Notes: a model not told the origin generated them from the sequence alone. Shown: positions 47,976-56,992, counted from the stretch's first letter. The stretch is DNA of 62,728 nucleotides from Enterococcus pseudoavium NBRC 100491 (GCF_001544295.1 NZ_BCQF01000017.1:1-62728); one strand, 5' to 3'. Program-made: numbers and translations.

Positions 47976-50003
47976 TCAAACAGAAGATGCGTAGGGAGAA
48001 ACCCGTTGAGAATCTAAATTTTTAATAACTTTGACGACGTCACGGGCTTCTCGAGTTCCTTCCATAATCCGACGAGCCACTTTACTATCACCGATGTTAA
48101 GTAAGGTAACATCGTTTTGTTGGGCGTAGGTTGTAAGCTCTGGCATCAAAGGTGCATTTGCTCGCATACCAAGGCAAATGAAACCTAAATCAAATGGTAA
48201 CTCTATGATCTTTCCGGTGGGACTCTCTACGAGGAACCGGTCTTTTTGAACTTCCATTAATTTTGTTGAAGTATGAACGTCAACGTGATAATCAGTGACA
48301 AGCTCCATCATTCCCAGCTTAGTAATAATGTCTAGGTCTTTTCCTAGTTGATCAACCATTTCGACAATAGCCACTTTTTCGGCACCATTTTCAGCATAAT
48401 ATTCAACGACATCTAAGCCAACAGCACCTCCACCAATCACAACGACTTTTTTTCCTGAGAAATCTTGAAATTTTTCCATATTTCCTAGTAAATCAAAAAT
48501 AGAGAAGACTTGACGGCCAACTTTTGCTAGTTCTTCATGTAACCCTTTAATTGGTGGTAAAAGAGGTAATGCGCCCGTCGTATTGACAATCAAATCAGGT
48601 TTTTGCTTTAGATTGGCTAGTGAAAAACGTTGATTTAAATGAATCGTCAAATTAGGCAGTTGTTCTGCTCGGTTGGTGAGATAAGTAACGAAATCATTGA
48701 TGCGACGTTTATCTGGAAAACGAGCAATTTCGTGAGCCAAACCGCCTAGATAACCTTTTTCTTCATAAAGAGTGACCGAGGCACCAACTTCAGCGGCACT
48801 TGCAGCAGCTTCGAGGCCAGCAGTTCCCCCACCGATAACAACTACATTAAGCGGCGTAGTAAGCGGATTTTTTTTGTAAGCATCTTCATAATAGAGATCC
48901 GGATTCACGGTACAACGGATCGGACGTGATTTAGCAATCCGATGATCGGCACACCCAATGTTGCAAGAGATGCACTTGCGTAGTAAAGCTTCTTGTCCGT
49001 TAGCGACTTTATTGACCCAGTTTGGCTCAGCGATTAATCCACGTCCCATAGCTAGCAAGTCAGCATCGCCATTTTGCAAGATTTCTTCTGCTCGTTGCGG
49101 ACGCCGGATATTTCCTGAGGTAACAATCACTTTCTCTGGGAAACGTGTTTTGATTGCTTTAGCCATATAGCTACGCCAGCCATCTTTTAAATTCATCTTG
49201 TCGATTTGATATTGCAGATTATCATTTAGGGCGGAAGAAACATTCAGAATATCAATATCTTCAACGATATAAGTAAGAAGCTCCAAGGAATCCTCCAACG
49301 TATTTCCTTCAGGTAAAAGTTCATCGGCACTGATGCGCAAAGAGATTGGGAAAAATGGTCCCACGGCTTTTCGAACTGCATGGATGATTAAGCGTGCGAA
49401 GCGTGCACGGTTTTCTGGAGAACCACCGAATTCATCCGTTCGTTTATTGTAGATGGGGGATAAAAATTGACTGATTAAGTAAGAATGTCCAGCATGGACT
49501 TCCACACAATCAAAACCAGCTTGCTGTGCTCGAGTGGCTGCTTCAGCATACTTTTTGATAATTGTTTCGATCTCATTTTTTTTAAGCGGCCGCGGTTTGG
49601 GATTACCGATTTTGCTTGGAACATCCGAAGCAGAAACGGATTGCTGTCCATTAAGGCGGAGTTGATAAGCAGAGGCCCCGGCATGATTGATTTGGATAGA
49701 AGTAGCTGCTCCATAAGCGTGCATCCGCTCATTAAATTGCCATAGGCCAGGGATAAACTGATCGTTATCGATTCTTAACTGTGTAGTTCCGTTCGTTCCT
49801 AGGGGATAATCGACACAAACATTTTCTAAGGTGATCAGACCTGTTCCACCTTTTGCCCGTTGTTCGTAATAGGAATAGTGTTGTTCGTTAAAAGTTCCAT
49901 CTTGATTGGCGAAGTTAGTACCCATAGGCGGCATAATTACGCGATTTTTTAAAGTAAGCCTTTTAATTGTAAGGGGAGTAAAAAGGGTTTGATACTTTTC
50001 CAT
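47976..50003 (-). CDS. NADH:flavin oxidoreductase / 2,4-dienoyl-CoA-reductase-type ene-reductase (FMN, 4Fe-4S, FAD)
   Basis: About 675 residues. The old-yellow-enzyme TIM barrel (1-335) begins LFTPLTIKRLTLKNRVIMPPMG and has the active-site region VEVHAGHSYLISQFLSP. The 4Fe-4S cysteines follow in KCISCNIGCADHR and the Cys of IRCTVNPD (about residues 344, 347, 351, 364). A C-terminal FAD/NAD(P) domain has VVIGGGTAGLEAA and VVVIGGGAVGLDVVEY. Such enzymes reduce conjugated C=C bonds with NAD(P)H. In this cluster the enone 3-dehydroshikimate is an attractive substrate (inference). I place the start at ATG 50003 behind AAAGGATG. Confidence 0.85.
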   Translation of the reverse strand: MEKYQTLFTPLTIKRLTLKNRVIMPPMGTNFANQDGTFNEQHYSYYEQRAKGGTGLITLENVCVDYPLGTNGTTQLRIDNDQFIPGLWQFNERMHAYGAATSIQINHAGASAYQLRLNGQQSVSASDVPSKIGNPKPRPLKKNEIETIIKKYAEAATRAQQAGFDCVEVHAGHSYLISQFLSPIYNKRTDEFGGSPENRARFARLIIHAVRKAVGPFFPISLRISADELLPEGNTLEDSLELLTYIVEDIDILNVSSALNDNLQYQIDKMNLKDGWRSYMAKAIKTRFPEKVIVTSGNIRRPQRAEEILQNGDADLLAMGRGLIAEPNWVNKVANGQEALLRKCISCNIGCADHRIAKSRPIRCTVNPDLYYEDAYKKNPLTTPLNVVVIGGGTAGLEAAASAAEVGASVTLYEEKGYLGGLAHEIARFPDKRRINDFVTYLTNRAEQLPNLTIHLNQRFSLANLKQKPDLIVNTTGALPLLPPIKGLHEELAKVGRQVFSIFDLLGNMEKFQDFSGKKVVVIGGGAVGLDVVEYYAENGAEKVAIVEMVDQLGKDLDIITKLGMMELVTDYHVDVHTSTKLMEVQKDRFLVESPTGKIIELPFDLGFICLGMRANAPLMPELTTYAQQNDVTLLNIGDSKVARRIMEGTREARDVVKVIKNLDSQRVSPYASSV

Positions 50004-50081
50004 AGGAATCATCCTTTCGTAGACAAATGAAAATATTCACAATATCTTTTCTTTTATTCTACGAGAGGATAACTATAAAAT

Positions 50082-50095
50082 CTAATGCTTTATTT
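50082..50095 (-). repeat. LysR-operator-like motif, copy upstream of the ene-reductase gene
   Basis: CTAATGCTTTATTT on the plus strand, 79 bases upstream of the ene-reductase start and followed by more A/T. The identical 14 bases recur at 51409-51422 upstream of the transporter gene and lysR. Confidence 0.6.
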
Positions 50096-50117
50096 ATATG
50101 ATAATTATAAATATAAT

Positions 50118-51332
50118 TTATTGTTCTGTTGTTTCTGAAGGGAAAACTTTTTTATAGCGTTGTTGGATGACCAACGAAGCGATAAAACCTAAAAGGATCA
50201 GTAGGACATTAAACCAAAAAACGTATTCCATGCCATATTCACTGAGAATGCCTGTGATATATGGAGTGATCATGACTGAAGTAGATGTTGCAATAGAATA
50301 GTAACTAGTATATTTCCCTTTTTTACTAGGAAATAGTTCTAGCATTAATGCCAAGCCCAGCTGCCAAATACCGCCAGCTGCGAAGATACCAATGGCTAGA
50401 GAAGCTACGACAGTGGAGAGGAAACTTGGTGCTAACAGCATCCAGAGGAGCGTTAAACCTGAAATACCTACACAAAAACTAATCAATTTTGGAATATTGA
50501 TCCCCTTTTTTACTATTCCAGAAGTAAAGAAGACCGATGCGAAAGAACCGATGCTATAAAGGCTAACAAAGATTAAACTATTTTCGTGAGAAACAATTTG
50601 CATGGATTCTGCATACTGAGGAATCCATAGAATAAAGATATTGAAAATAGAAACAGAAACAAAAGAGAAGACTAGTAGCGCAGCACCATCAATTTTAAAA
50701 ATCCCTTTATTGATTCTTTTTTCACAAACTTCCGCATTACTTTGTTTTTTTGTAGACAAAGAACTCAATGGAGGGAATTTGGCGAATAATAAATAGCCCA
50801 AATTAGCTAATAAACAAACGGCACAAAGAATAAAAGGCCACCCAAAGAAAAGTCCTTTTTGAAGAAGATGGCGAGTAATGAAAGGTAAAATGAATTGTCC
50901 AAGAGAAATGAAGGCTTTATTTAAGACACTTAAGGAGCTGTTGGTTTTTTCATCAGGATAGGCTTCGACTAATGTAGGATACGTACTTGTATCGAGAAAA
51001 GCATTGCTGATGCCACCAAAAAGTGCAAAGAAAAAAGCGAATTGATAATTGGGGCTAAACAGAACACCAAAAAAGAAAAGTACATAAGAAAGAATCGCAA
51101 CAATTACTGTTTTTTTGCGTCCAAAAGTGTCAGAAAAATAACCAGAGTAATAGAGACTGACGATTCGTCCCAAACCAATGGCACTCATGACCAAAGTTAC
51201 TTGGGTTGTTGAAGCATGCCATTGGTTTTTTAGATTATCCATATTTTGGGACAAAATAATCGCGGCCATCCCCTGAAAAATATAGTTGAAGTAAAGACTG
51301 CCAATTAATAGTCGGTATTTTGTAGTTTTCAT
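50118..51332 (-). CDS. MFS transporter, second paralogue of the shikimate-type cluster
   Basis: A 404-residue 12-segment major facilitator with the loop motif YSGYFSDTFGRKKTVIVAILSY and the second-half FAAGGIWQLGLALMLELFPSKKGKYTSYYS, parallel to the other transporter of the cluster. It lies divergently from the LysR regulator with a shared upstream region, so it is probably controlled by it. It is separated from the ene-reductase by 114 bases with a second copy of the operator-like motif, so it may be its own unit. Substrate inferred. Confidence 0.82.
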   Translation of the reverse strand: MKTTKYRLLIGSLYFNYIFQGMAAIILSQNMDNLKNQWHASTTQVTLVMSAIGLGRIVSLYYSGYFSDTFGRKKTVIVAILSYVLFFFGVLFSPNYQFAFFFALFGGISNAFLDTSTYPTLVEAYPDEKTNSSLSVLNKAFISLGQFILPFITRHLLQKGLFFGWPFILCAVCLLANLGYLLFAKFPPLSSLSTKKQSNAEVCEKRINKGIFKIDGAALLVFSFVSVSIFNIFILWIPQYAESMQIVSHENSLIFVSLYSIGSFASVFFTSGIVKKGINIPKLISFCVGISGLTLLWMLLAPSFLSTVVASLAIGIFAAGGIWQLGLALMLELFPSKKGKYTSYYSIATSTSVMITPYITGILSEYGMEYVFWFNVLLILLGFIASLVIQQRYKKVFPSETTEQ

Positions 51333-51408
51333 AGAATATCCCTCTTTATATCATGTGATTTTATTCACTTGATTATACTTCAATCCTAGCGCATTTGTAT
51401 TATTAAAA

Positions 51409-51422
51409 CTAATGCTTTATTT
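51409..51422. repeat. LysR-operator-like motif in the lysR-transporter divergent region
   Basis: CTAATGCTTTATTT, an exact copy of the motif at 50082-50095, followed by the near-palindrome ATTTTAATAAAAT. It sits 43-56 bases before the lysR start and 77-90 bases before the transporter start, right for a LysR-type activator site. Confidence 0.6.
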
Positions 51423-51464
51423 TAATAAAATTGATAAAATTGGTTTATTAAATGGGGTGAGAAA

Positions 51465-52358
51465 ATGAATCTAAGACAGTTAGAATATTTTGTTCTGCTA
51501 GCTAAAAGTGAACATATGACAAAAGCAGCCAAATTAGCAAATACGTCACAGCCGAATGTGAGTCATGCTATGAATGTATTGGAACAAGAGCTCGGTGTAG
51601 CACTATTTGAAAAAAAAGGTCGAAATATTTCTTTGACTCGTTACGGTCGTATTTTTTATGAGTATGTTCAGCCAGCATTGTTAGAATTGGAAAAAGGACA
51701 GCGAAGACTACAGGAGCTGATTAACCCTACTTCTGGCGAAATTGAATTTGGTTTCATTTATACAATGGGCTCTACGTTAGCGCCGCAACTGATTCAAGCC
51801 TTTCAACAAGAAGAGGAGACGAGTGCTATTCGTTTTGTTTTTCATCAAGGAAACTCGAATCAAATTATTCGCATGCTGCTTGAGGATACGATTGATATCG
51901 GCATTTGTTCCCTAATCAGTGATGATAGTAATTTGGCTTTTCAAGTGTTGGCTCAGGAGGAATTAGTATTGGTTGTGCCAGAGCAGCATCCGTTAGCACA
52001 GCATGATGAAATTCAGCTTCGTGAGACCTTAATGTATCCGTACGTATATTATGGGAAGCAAAGTGGCTTACGGCCTTATCTAGATCGGCAGCTGGATAAT
52101 TTAGGAATCGAATTAACCGTTCAGTGCGAATTAGAAGAGGATCATAGTGTCCTGGGTTTTGTTGGTGAAAATTACGGGATTGCTTTGATGCCGAATATTC
52201 CTTCAATTGCTTCATATCCAGTTAAGAAAATCAAAATTAAAGATGGATTGGAAGACCGGAATATTTATTTAGCTGTAAAAAAAAATAATTTAGAAATTCC
52301 TGTATTGAAAAAATTCTATGATTTTTGCTTAAAAAAGATCAGCCAAAATGGAGCTTAA
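51465..52358 (+). CDS. LysR-family transcriptional regulator, probable QuiR-like activator
   Basis: A 297-residue LysR-type regulator. The N-terminal winged helix is MNLRQLEYFVLLAKSEHMTKAAKLANTSQPNVSHAMNVLEQELGVALF, and the C-terminal periplasmic-binding-like effector domain runs from about residue 90. It is divergent from the minus-strand cluster, the usual LysR arrangement. The set LysR, ene-reductase, shikimate dehydrogenase and MFS resembles the Listeria locus where QuiR responds to shikimate (recalled, not checked). Shikimate or a related acid is the likely co-inducer. Confidence 0.88.
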   Translation: MNLRQLEYFVLLAKSEHMTKAAKLANTSQPNVSHAMNVLEQELGVALFEKKGRNISLTRYGRIFYEYVQPALLELEKGQRRLQELINPTSGEIEFGFIYTMGSTLAPQLIQAFQQEEETSAIRFVFHQGNSNQIIRMLLEDTIDIGICSLISDDSNLAFQVLAQEELVLVVPEQHPLAQHDEIQLRETLMYPYVYYGKQSGLRPYLDRQLDNLGIELTVQCELEEDHSVLGFVGENYGIALMPNIPSIASYPVKKIKIKDGLEDRNIYLAVKKNNLEIPVLKKFYDFCLKKISQNGA

Positions 52359-52435
52359 AGCTTTCTAAATCTCAGTGTGAAACATACGCAAACCATTGCA
52401 TGTAAAGCAATAATGCGTTAAAGTAGAGGATAGTC

Positions 52436-52459
52436 TGTGAAACAATTTGCTGTTTCACG
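52436..52459. other. Outward-facing parS half-sites upstream of rsmG
   Basis: TGTGAAACA (52436-52444) and TGTTTCACG (52451-52459) are the two parS arms in reverse order around a 6-base centre. Another GTGAAACA lies at 52376-52383. This may be a ParB-related or unrelated regulator dyad, or a chance hairpin. Confidence 0.35.
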
Positions 52460-52477
52460 AAAATGAAAGGATTTCTT

Positions 52478-53191
52478 ATGACACCAGAAGAATTTCAAGC
52501 AGAATTAGGTAAACAAGGGATCGAATTATCGAGTCACCAGATGGAGCAGTTTGCTACCTATTTTGACTTATTGGTTGAATGGAATCAAAAGATGAACCTC
52601 ACTGCAATCACTGAACACGAAGAAGTCTATCTGAAGCATTTTTATGACTCTATTACATTAGCTTTTTCTGACACCTTTGAATCAAAAGGGAAATTGTGTG
52701 ATGTTGGGTCGGGCGCAGGTTTTCCTAGTCTGCCCTTAAAGATTGTTTTTCCAGAATTAGAGGTAACTATCGTTGATTCTTTAAACAAACGCATTACTTT
52801 TTTAACAACACTTGTAGAAACATTAGGATTAAAGGGTGTCCACCTTTATCACGATCGGGCAGAGACTTTTGGACAAAACGCAGCATTTCGTGAAGCTTAT
52901 GATTTTGTAACGGCTCGAGCAGTCGCGCGTTTAAATGTTCTGACAGAGCTTTGTTTGCCGTTAGTGAAAAAAGATGGTTATTTCTTTGCCCTAAAAGCGG
53001 CGAAAAGTGAGGAAGAATTAACTGAAGCAAGACCCGCTATTGCCTTGCTTGGTGGGAAATTAATCCAAGCTGAAGACGTTTCACTGCCAAATGGTGATAC
53101 GCGTCACATCATTACAGTACAAAAGAAGAAAGAAACCCCAAAGAAATATCCACGTAAACCAGGTCTGCCGAATAAGCAGCCCTTGAAATAA
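52478..53191 (+). CDS. rsmG: 16S rRNA (guanine527-N7)-methyltransferase RsmG (GidB)
   Basis: A 237-residue SAM-dependent methyltransferase. The SAM-binding motif is [18 protein letters not shown] (about 70-87), with [24 protein letters not shown] and a basic C-terminus. It methylates G527 of 16S rRNA; loss gives low-level streptomycin resistance. The start is ATG 52478 behind AAAGGA, not 52463. It is separated from mnmG by the shikimate-type cluster and followed 77 bases later by parA. Confidence 0.95.
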   Translation: MTPEEFQAELGKQGIELSSHQMEQFATYFDLLVEWNQKMNLTAITEHEEVYLKHFYDSITLAFSDTFESKGKLCDVGSGAGFPSLPLKIVFPELEVTIVDSLNKRITFLTTLVETLGLKGVHLYHDRAETFGQNAAFREAYDFVTARAVARLNVLTELCLPLVKKDGYFFALKAAKSEEELTEARPAIALLGGKLIQAEDVSLPNGDTRHIITVQKKKETPKKYPRKPGLPNKQPLK

Positions 53192-53268
53192 AATAAAATT
53201 AGTTACGTGAAATAGTAGGCTTTCGATAGAAAAAATGAAGAGCTTATGGTGAATTAGGAGGAAATTAG

Positions 53269-54036
53269 ATGGCACGGATCATATCTGTTGCAAACCAAAA
53301 AGGCGGCGTTGGTAAAACGACGACGACTGTTAATTTGGGGGCGTGCTTAGCTTATGATGGTAAAAAAGTCTTGCTGATCGACAGTGATGCACAGGGCAAC
53401 GCCACCAGTGGCTTAGGGGTACGTAAACCGGACGTGAAACAAGATATTTATGATGTTTTAGTCAATGAAGTTCCGATTAAGGAGACAATTGTTCAAACTT
53501 CACGGGAGAACTTATCAATCGTTCCTGCGACTTTGCAGTTAGCTGGTGCAGAGATTGAATTGACTTCGATGATGGCCCGGGAATCTCGCCTAAAGAGTGC
53601 TTTAGCTGAGGTTAGTGATGACTATGATTTCATATTAATCGATTGCCCACCATCATTAGGACATTTAACGATTAATGCTTTTACAGCTAGCGATGCGATT
53701 TTGATCCCGGTTCAATGTGAGTATTACGCTTTAGAAGGGCTAAGTCAGCTTTTGAACACTGTACGATTAGTTCAAAAACATTTCAATCCTGGTTTAGAGA
53801 TTGAGGGCGTATTATTGACGATGTATGATGCACGGACCAATCTTGGGGCAGAAGTGGTAGAAGAGGTTCGGCGTTATTTCCAAGAAAAAGTGTATGACAC
53901 AATTATTCCGCGCAATGTTCGCTTATCCGAAGCACCTAGTCATGGCAAACCGATCATTGATTATGATCCACGCTCAAAAGGTGCGGAAGTGTATCAAGCT
54001 CTAGCAAAGGAAGTGTTAGTTCGTGAGCAAAAGTAA
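53269..54036 (+). CDS. parA: Chromosome partitioning ATPase ParA (Soj)
   Basis: A 255-residue deviant-Walker ATPase with KGGVGKTTTTVNLG at residues 10-23, DSDAQGNATSGLG and FILIDCPPSLG. It forms DNA-bound gradients that help origin segregation and, in Bacillus, influence DnaA. It overlaps parB by 14 bases. AGGAGG precedes the ATG. The parS sites at 28-29 kb and the variants at 45 and 57 kb would be targets of its partner. Confidence 0.96.
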   Translation: MARIISVANQKGGVGKTTTTVNLGACLAYDGKKVLLIDSDAQGNATSGLGVRKPDVKQDIYDVLVNEVPIKETIVQTSRENLSIVPATLQLAGAEIELTSMMARESRLKSALAEVSDDYDFILIDCPPSLGHLTINAFTASDAILIPVQCEYYALEGLSQLLNTVRLVQKHFNPGLEIEGVLLTMYDARTNLGAEVVEEVRRYFQEKVYDTIIPRNVRLSEAPSHGKPIIDYDPRSKGAEVYQALAKEVLVREQK

Positions 54037-54910
54037 AGGTTTAGGCCGTGGAATCGATGCTTTATTCCAAGATCTTTCCGAGATTGAGGAAGTCGATATG
54101 AAAAAGGATCAAGTGGTTGAGATTCCTTTAAGTGATTTACGTCCCAACCCGTATCAACCGCGAAAATCATTTGATGAAACAACTTTGCAAGAATTAGCCA
54201 ACTCGATTGAACAATCCGGCGTTTTCCAACCAATTATTGTAAGAAAATCTGCTGTTAAAGGTTATGAACTAATTGCTGGGGAACGACGTTTTAGAGCTTC
54301 AAAATTAGCTGGTAAAGAAACTATTCCGGCAATTGTTCGCGAATTTGATGAGGAAGCAATGATGCAAATTGCGGTTTTGGAAAACTTACAGCGGGAAGAT
54401 TTAAACCCGCTAGAAGAAGCCGAGGCCTACGAGATGTTGATGAAAAATCTAAAATTGACCCAGGCTGATGTAGCCAATCGTTTAGGCAAAAGTCGACCGT
54501 ATATCGCTAATTACCTGCGCTTGTTGACGTTACCTAAATTAGTTAAAGAAATGGTACAAGATGAACGCTTATCGATGGGACAAGCGCGAACATTGCTGGG
54601 CCTAAAGAAAAAAGATCAAATCTTAAAACTAGCGAATCGGGCAGTGAAAGAAAATTTGACGGTCCGTCAGTTAGAACAAATCGTGAATGAATATAATGAA
54701 GGCAAAGCGAAAGACAAGAAAAAAGGTCCCCGCTTGGCCAAAGAAAAACCGTATTATTTACGAGAAAGTGAAGATCGTCTGATGGATAAATTCGGAACCG
54801 GTGTTGAGATCGTTGAAAAAGACGGCAAAGGCAAGATTTCGATTGAATATCTTTCCCCTTCCGATCTGACCCGGATCTTGGACATTTTAAACATTCACTT
54901 TGATGAATAA
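54023..54910 (+). CDS. parB: Chromosome partitioning protein ParB (Spo0J)
   Basis: A 295-residue CTP-dependent clamp that loads at parS. It has the N-terminal SKGLGRGIDALF, the ParB/Srx CTPase domain with LRPNPYQPRKSF and ELIAGERRFRASKLAG (the conserved GERRxR), a helix-turn-helix (LTQADVANRLGKSRPYIANYLRLL) and a C-terminal dimerisation domain. The start is GTG 54023 inside the parA end. Together with the perfect parS sites this is a complete ParABS system. Confidence 0.96.
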   Translation: MSKSKGLGRGIDALFQDLSEIEEVDMKKDQVVEIPLSDLRPNPYQPRKSFDETTLQELANSIEQSGVFQPIIVRKSAVKGYELIAGERRFRASKLAGKETIPAIVREFDEEAMMQIAVLENLQREDLNPLEEAEAYEMLMKNLKLTQADVANRLGKSRPYIANYLRLLTLPKLVKEMVQDERLSMGQARTLLGLKKKDQILKLANRAVKENLTVRQLEQIVNEYNEGKAKDKKKGPRLAKEKPYYLRESEDRLMDKFGTGVEIVEKDGKGKISIEYLSPSDLTRILDILNIHFDE

Positions 54911-54943
54911 AAATTTTTAGTACGAATGAGGAGGGTTTGTTAG

Positions 54944-55141
54944 ATGTATGACTTAGGTGATGTCGTTGAGATGAAGAAACCGCATGCCTGCCAGACAAAT
55001 CGCTGGGAGATTATTCGTATGGGTGCGGATATCAAGATCAAATGTGTCAACTGTGGACATATCGTGATGATGACGCGTCGTGATTTTGAAAAGAAAATGA
55101 AAAAAATCCTTGAGAAGAAAAATGATTCTTCCCAAGCATAA
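54944..55141 (+). CDS. DUF951 family small protein
   Basis: A 65-residue protein of the DUF951/YyzM family. It begins YDLGDVVEMKKPHACQTNRWEIIRMGADIKIKCVNCGHIVMM, with a single CxxC pair and a basic tail. It is almost always found between parB and ychF in firmicutes. A nucleic-acid-binding OB/SH3-like role has been suggested, but the function is unknown. GAGGAGG precedes the ATG. Confidence 0.92.
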   Translation: MYDLGDVVEMKKPHACQTNRWEIIRMGADIKIKCVNCGHIVMMTRRDFEKKMKKILEKKNDSSQA

Positions 55142-55171
55142 TTCCTTAATAGAGAAAGAGTGAAGTAGACT

Positions 55172-56272
55172 ATGGCCTTAACAGCCGGAATCGTAGGTTT
55201 ACCAAACGTTGGTAAATCTACCTTATTTAATGCAATTACGAAAGCAGGTGCAGAAGCTGCTAACTATCCTTTTGCGACAATTGATCCAAATGTGGGCATG
55301 GTAGAAGTACCTGATTGGCGGTTGGAACGTCTGACTGAATTAGTTCATCCGAAAAAAACAGTTCCAACGACTTTTGAATTTACTGATATTGCTGGGATCG
55401 TAAAGGGCGCTAGTAAAGGGGAAGGCTTAGGGAATCAATTCTTGAGTCATATCCGTCAAGTAGATGCAATTTGCCATGTTGTACGCTGTTTTGATAATGA
55501 AAACATTACACACGTCGAAGGTCGAGTGGATCCGTTAGAAGATATCGAAACAATCAACTTAGAGTTAGTTTTGGCCGATTTGGATTCAGTTAACAAACGT
55601 TACACGCGGGTAGCAAAGGTAGCGAAAACGAAAGAAAAAAATGCAGTAGCAGAATTAGCAGTTTTGGATAAATTAAAACCTGTTCTAGAAGAAGGACAAT
55701 CTGCTCGAACTATTGAATTTAGCGAAGAGGAACAAAAAATCGTTAAAGGGTTATTTTTATTGACGAGCAAACCGGTTCTTTATGTAGCCAATGTTGATGA
55801 AGACACAGTTGCTAATCCAGATGACAATGCGTATGTTCAAACGGTCCGTAATTTTGCGGCGAGCGAACATTCAGAAGTGATCGTTGTCTGTGCCGAAGCG
55901 GAAGAAGAAATTGCTGAGTTGGAAGAAGAAGATAAGGCTGAATTCCTGGAAGCGATGGGCATTGAGGAATCTGGCTTAGACCAATTGATTCGGACCGCTT
56001 ACTCCTTATTAGGCCTAGCTACGTATTTTACTGCCGGAGAACAAGAAGTTCGTGCGTGGACTTTCCGTAAAGGAATGAAAGCTCCTCAAGCGGCTGGGAT
56101 TATCCATACTGATTTCGAACGTGGTTTTATTCGTGCTGAAACAGTCTCTTTTGAAGATTTAAATAAATATGGCAGTATGCACGCAGCAAAAGAAGCTGGC
56201 CGTGTTAGATTAGAAGGAAAAGATTATGTCGTGCAAGACGGCGATGTAATGTTGTTCCGTTTCAACGTTTAA
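55172..56272 (+). CDS. ychF: Redox-regulated ATPase YchF (Obg-like)
   Basis: A 366-residue P-loop protein of the Obg family that binds ATP. G1 is GLPNVGKSTLFNAIT, G3 is DIAGIVKGASKGEGLGNQFL, followed by a coiled-coil region and a C-terminal TGS domain (AWTFRKGMKAPQAAGIIHTDFERGFIRAE). It associates with ribosomes and stress responses. It lies 30 bases after the DUF951 gene and 15 bases before the DUF1129 gene, in one operon. Length normal. Confidence 0.96.
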   Translation: MALTAGIVGLPNVGKSTLFNAITKAGAEAANYPFATIDPNVGMVEVPDWRLERLTELVHPKKTVPTTFEFTDIAGIVKGASKGEGLGNQFLSHIRQVDAICHVVRCFDNENITHVEGRVDPLEDIETINLELVLADLDSVNKRYTRVAKVAKTKEKNAVAELAVLDKLKPVLEEGQSARTIEFSEEEQKIVKGLFLLTSKPVLYVANVDEDTVANPDDNAYVQTVRNFAASEHSEVIVVCAEAEEEIAELEEEDKAEFLEAMGIEESGLDQLIRTAYSLLGLATYFTAGEQEVRAWTFRKGMKAPQAAGIIHTDFERGFIRAETVSFEDLNKYGSMHAAKEAGRVRLEGKDYVVQDGDVMLFRFNV

Positions 56273-56287
56273 GGAGGAAAGAACACC

Positions 56288-56992
56288 ATGGAACCAGAAA
56301 AATTACGCGCATTAAACGCGGAAAATAGTGAACTTGAAGCTAAGTTGACTAAGCGGAATGAGCAGTACATTTTTGATTTGAAAAAAGCTCTAAAAGCGGC
56401 GAATTTAACGGAAGAACAAACAATCGTAGCCTTAAATGAGATGTTGCCGACAATGGTTGAAGAACAGAAAACGGGAAAAACGGCCCGTCAATTATTCGGG
56501 ACCGTTTCGGAACGGTTGGATACCATCGTTAACAAACCTGCTGAACAGAAAAAATCTACTACTGCATCATTGATGTGGTTAGATAATTTCTTAATGATTT
56601 TTGGAATGTTGGGACTACTTACGGGAATTATGGGTCTGTTTGTTTCACGTGGAACACAAACAGTAACGTATGGTTTAACTGCATTAATTGTAGCTTCAGC
56701 AGTCGGTGGATTGATTTTCTACATGATGTATCTGTTTGTTTATCAATATGAACAACCAGGGGCAGACAAATCAAAGAAACCGAAAACTTGGAAGACCGTT
56801 CTGATGTTAGGGTCAGTTACCCTTGTTTGGTTCTTAGTTTTTAATGGTACCGCACTATTACCACCATCCTTGAATCCGATTCTTGATCCAATGGTTATGG
56901 TCGTTTTAGCAGCTATAGCATTGGCAGTCCGCTATTACTTGAAAAAACGTTTTGGAATCATCAGCAGTTTAGCAAGTGCACCACGTAAATAG
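56288..56992 (+). CDS. DUF1129 family membrane protein
   Basis: A 234-residue protein with a soluble helical N-terminus (residues 1-95, LRALNAENSELEAKLTKRNEQYIFDLKKAL) and four membrane segments (about 100-120, 125-150, 168-185, 195-215), ending in a basic tail. This is the DUF1129/YoaS-type layout found after ychF in lactobacilli and enterococci. The function is unknown. Curiously, a one-mismatch parS sequence lies inside its coding region (56641-56656). Confidence 0.88.
   Translation: MEPEKLRALNAENSELEAKLTKRNEQYIFDLKKALKAANLTEEQTIVALNEMLPTMVEEQKTGKTARQLFGTVSERLDTIVNKPAEQKKSTTASLMWLDNFLMIFGMLGLLTGIMGLFVSRGTQTVTYGLTALIVASAVGGLIFYMMYLFVYQYEQPGADKSKKPKTWKTVLMLGSVTLVWFLVFNGTALLPPSLNPILDPMVMVVLAAIALAVRYYLKKRFGIISSLASAPRK
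56641..56656. other. parS-like site with one mismatch inside the DUF1129 gene
   Basis: TGTTTCACGTGGAACA differs from parS at one base in the right arm. It encodes part of the FVSRGTQ stretch. Intragenic parS sites are common in Bacillus, so ParB binding is plausible. Confidence 0.55.
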
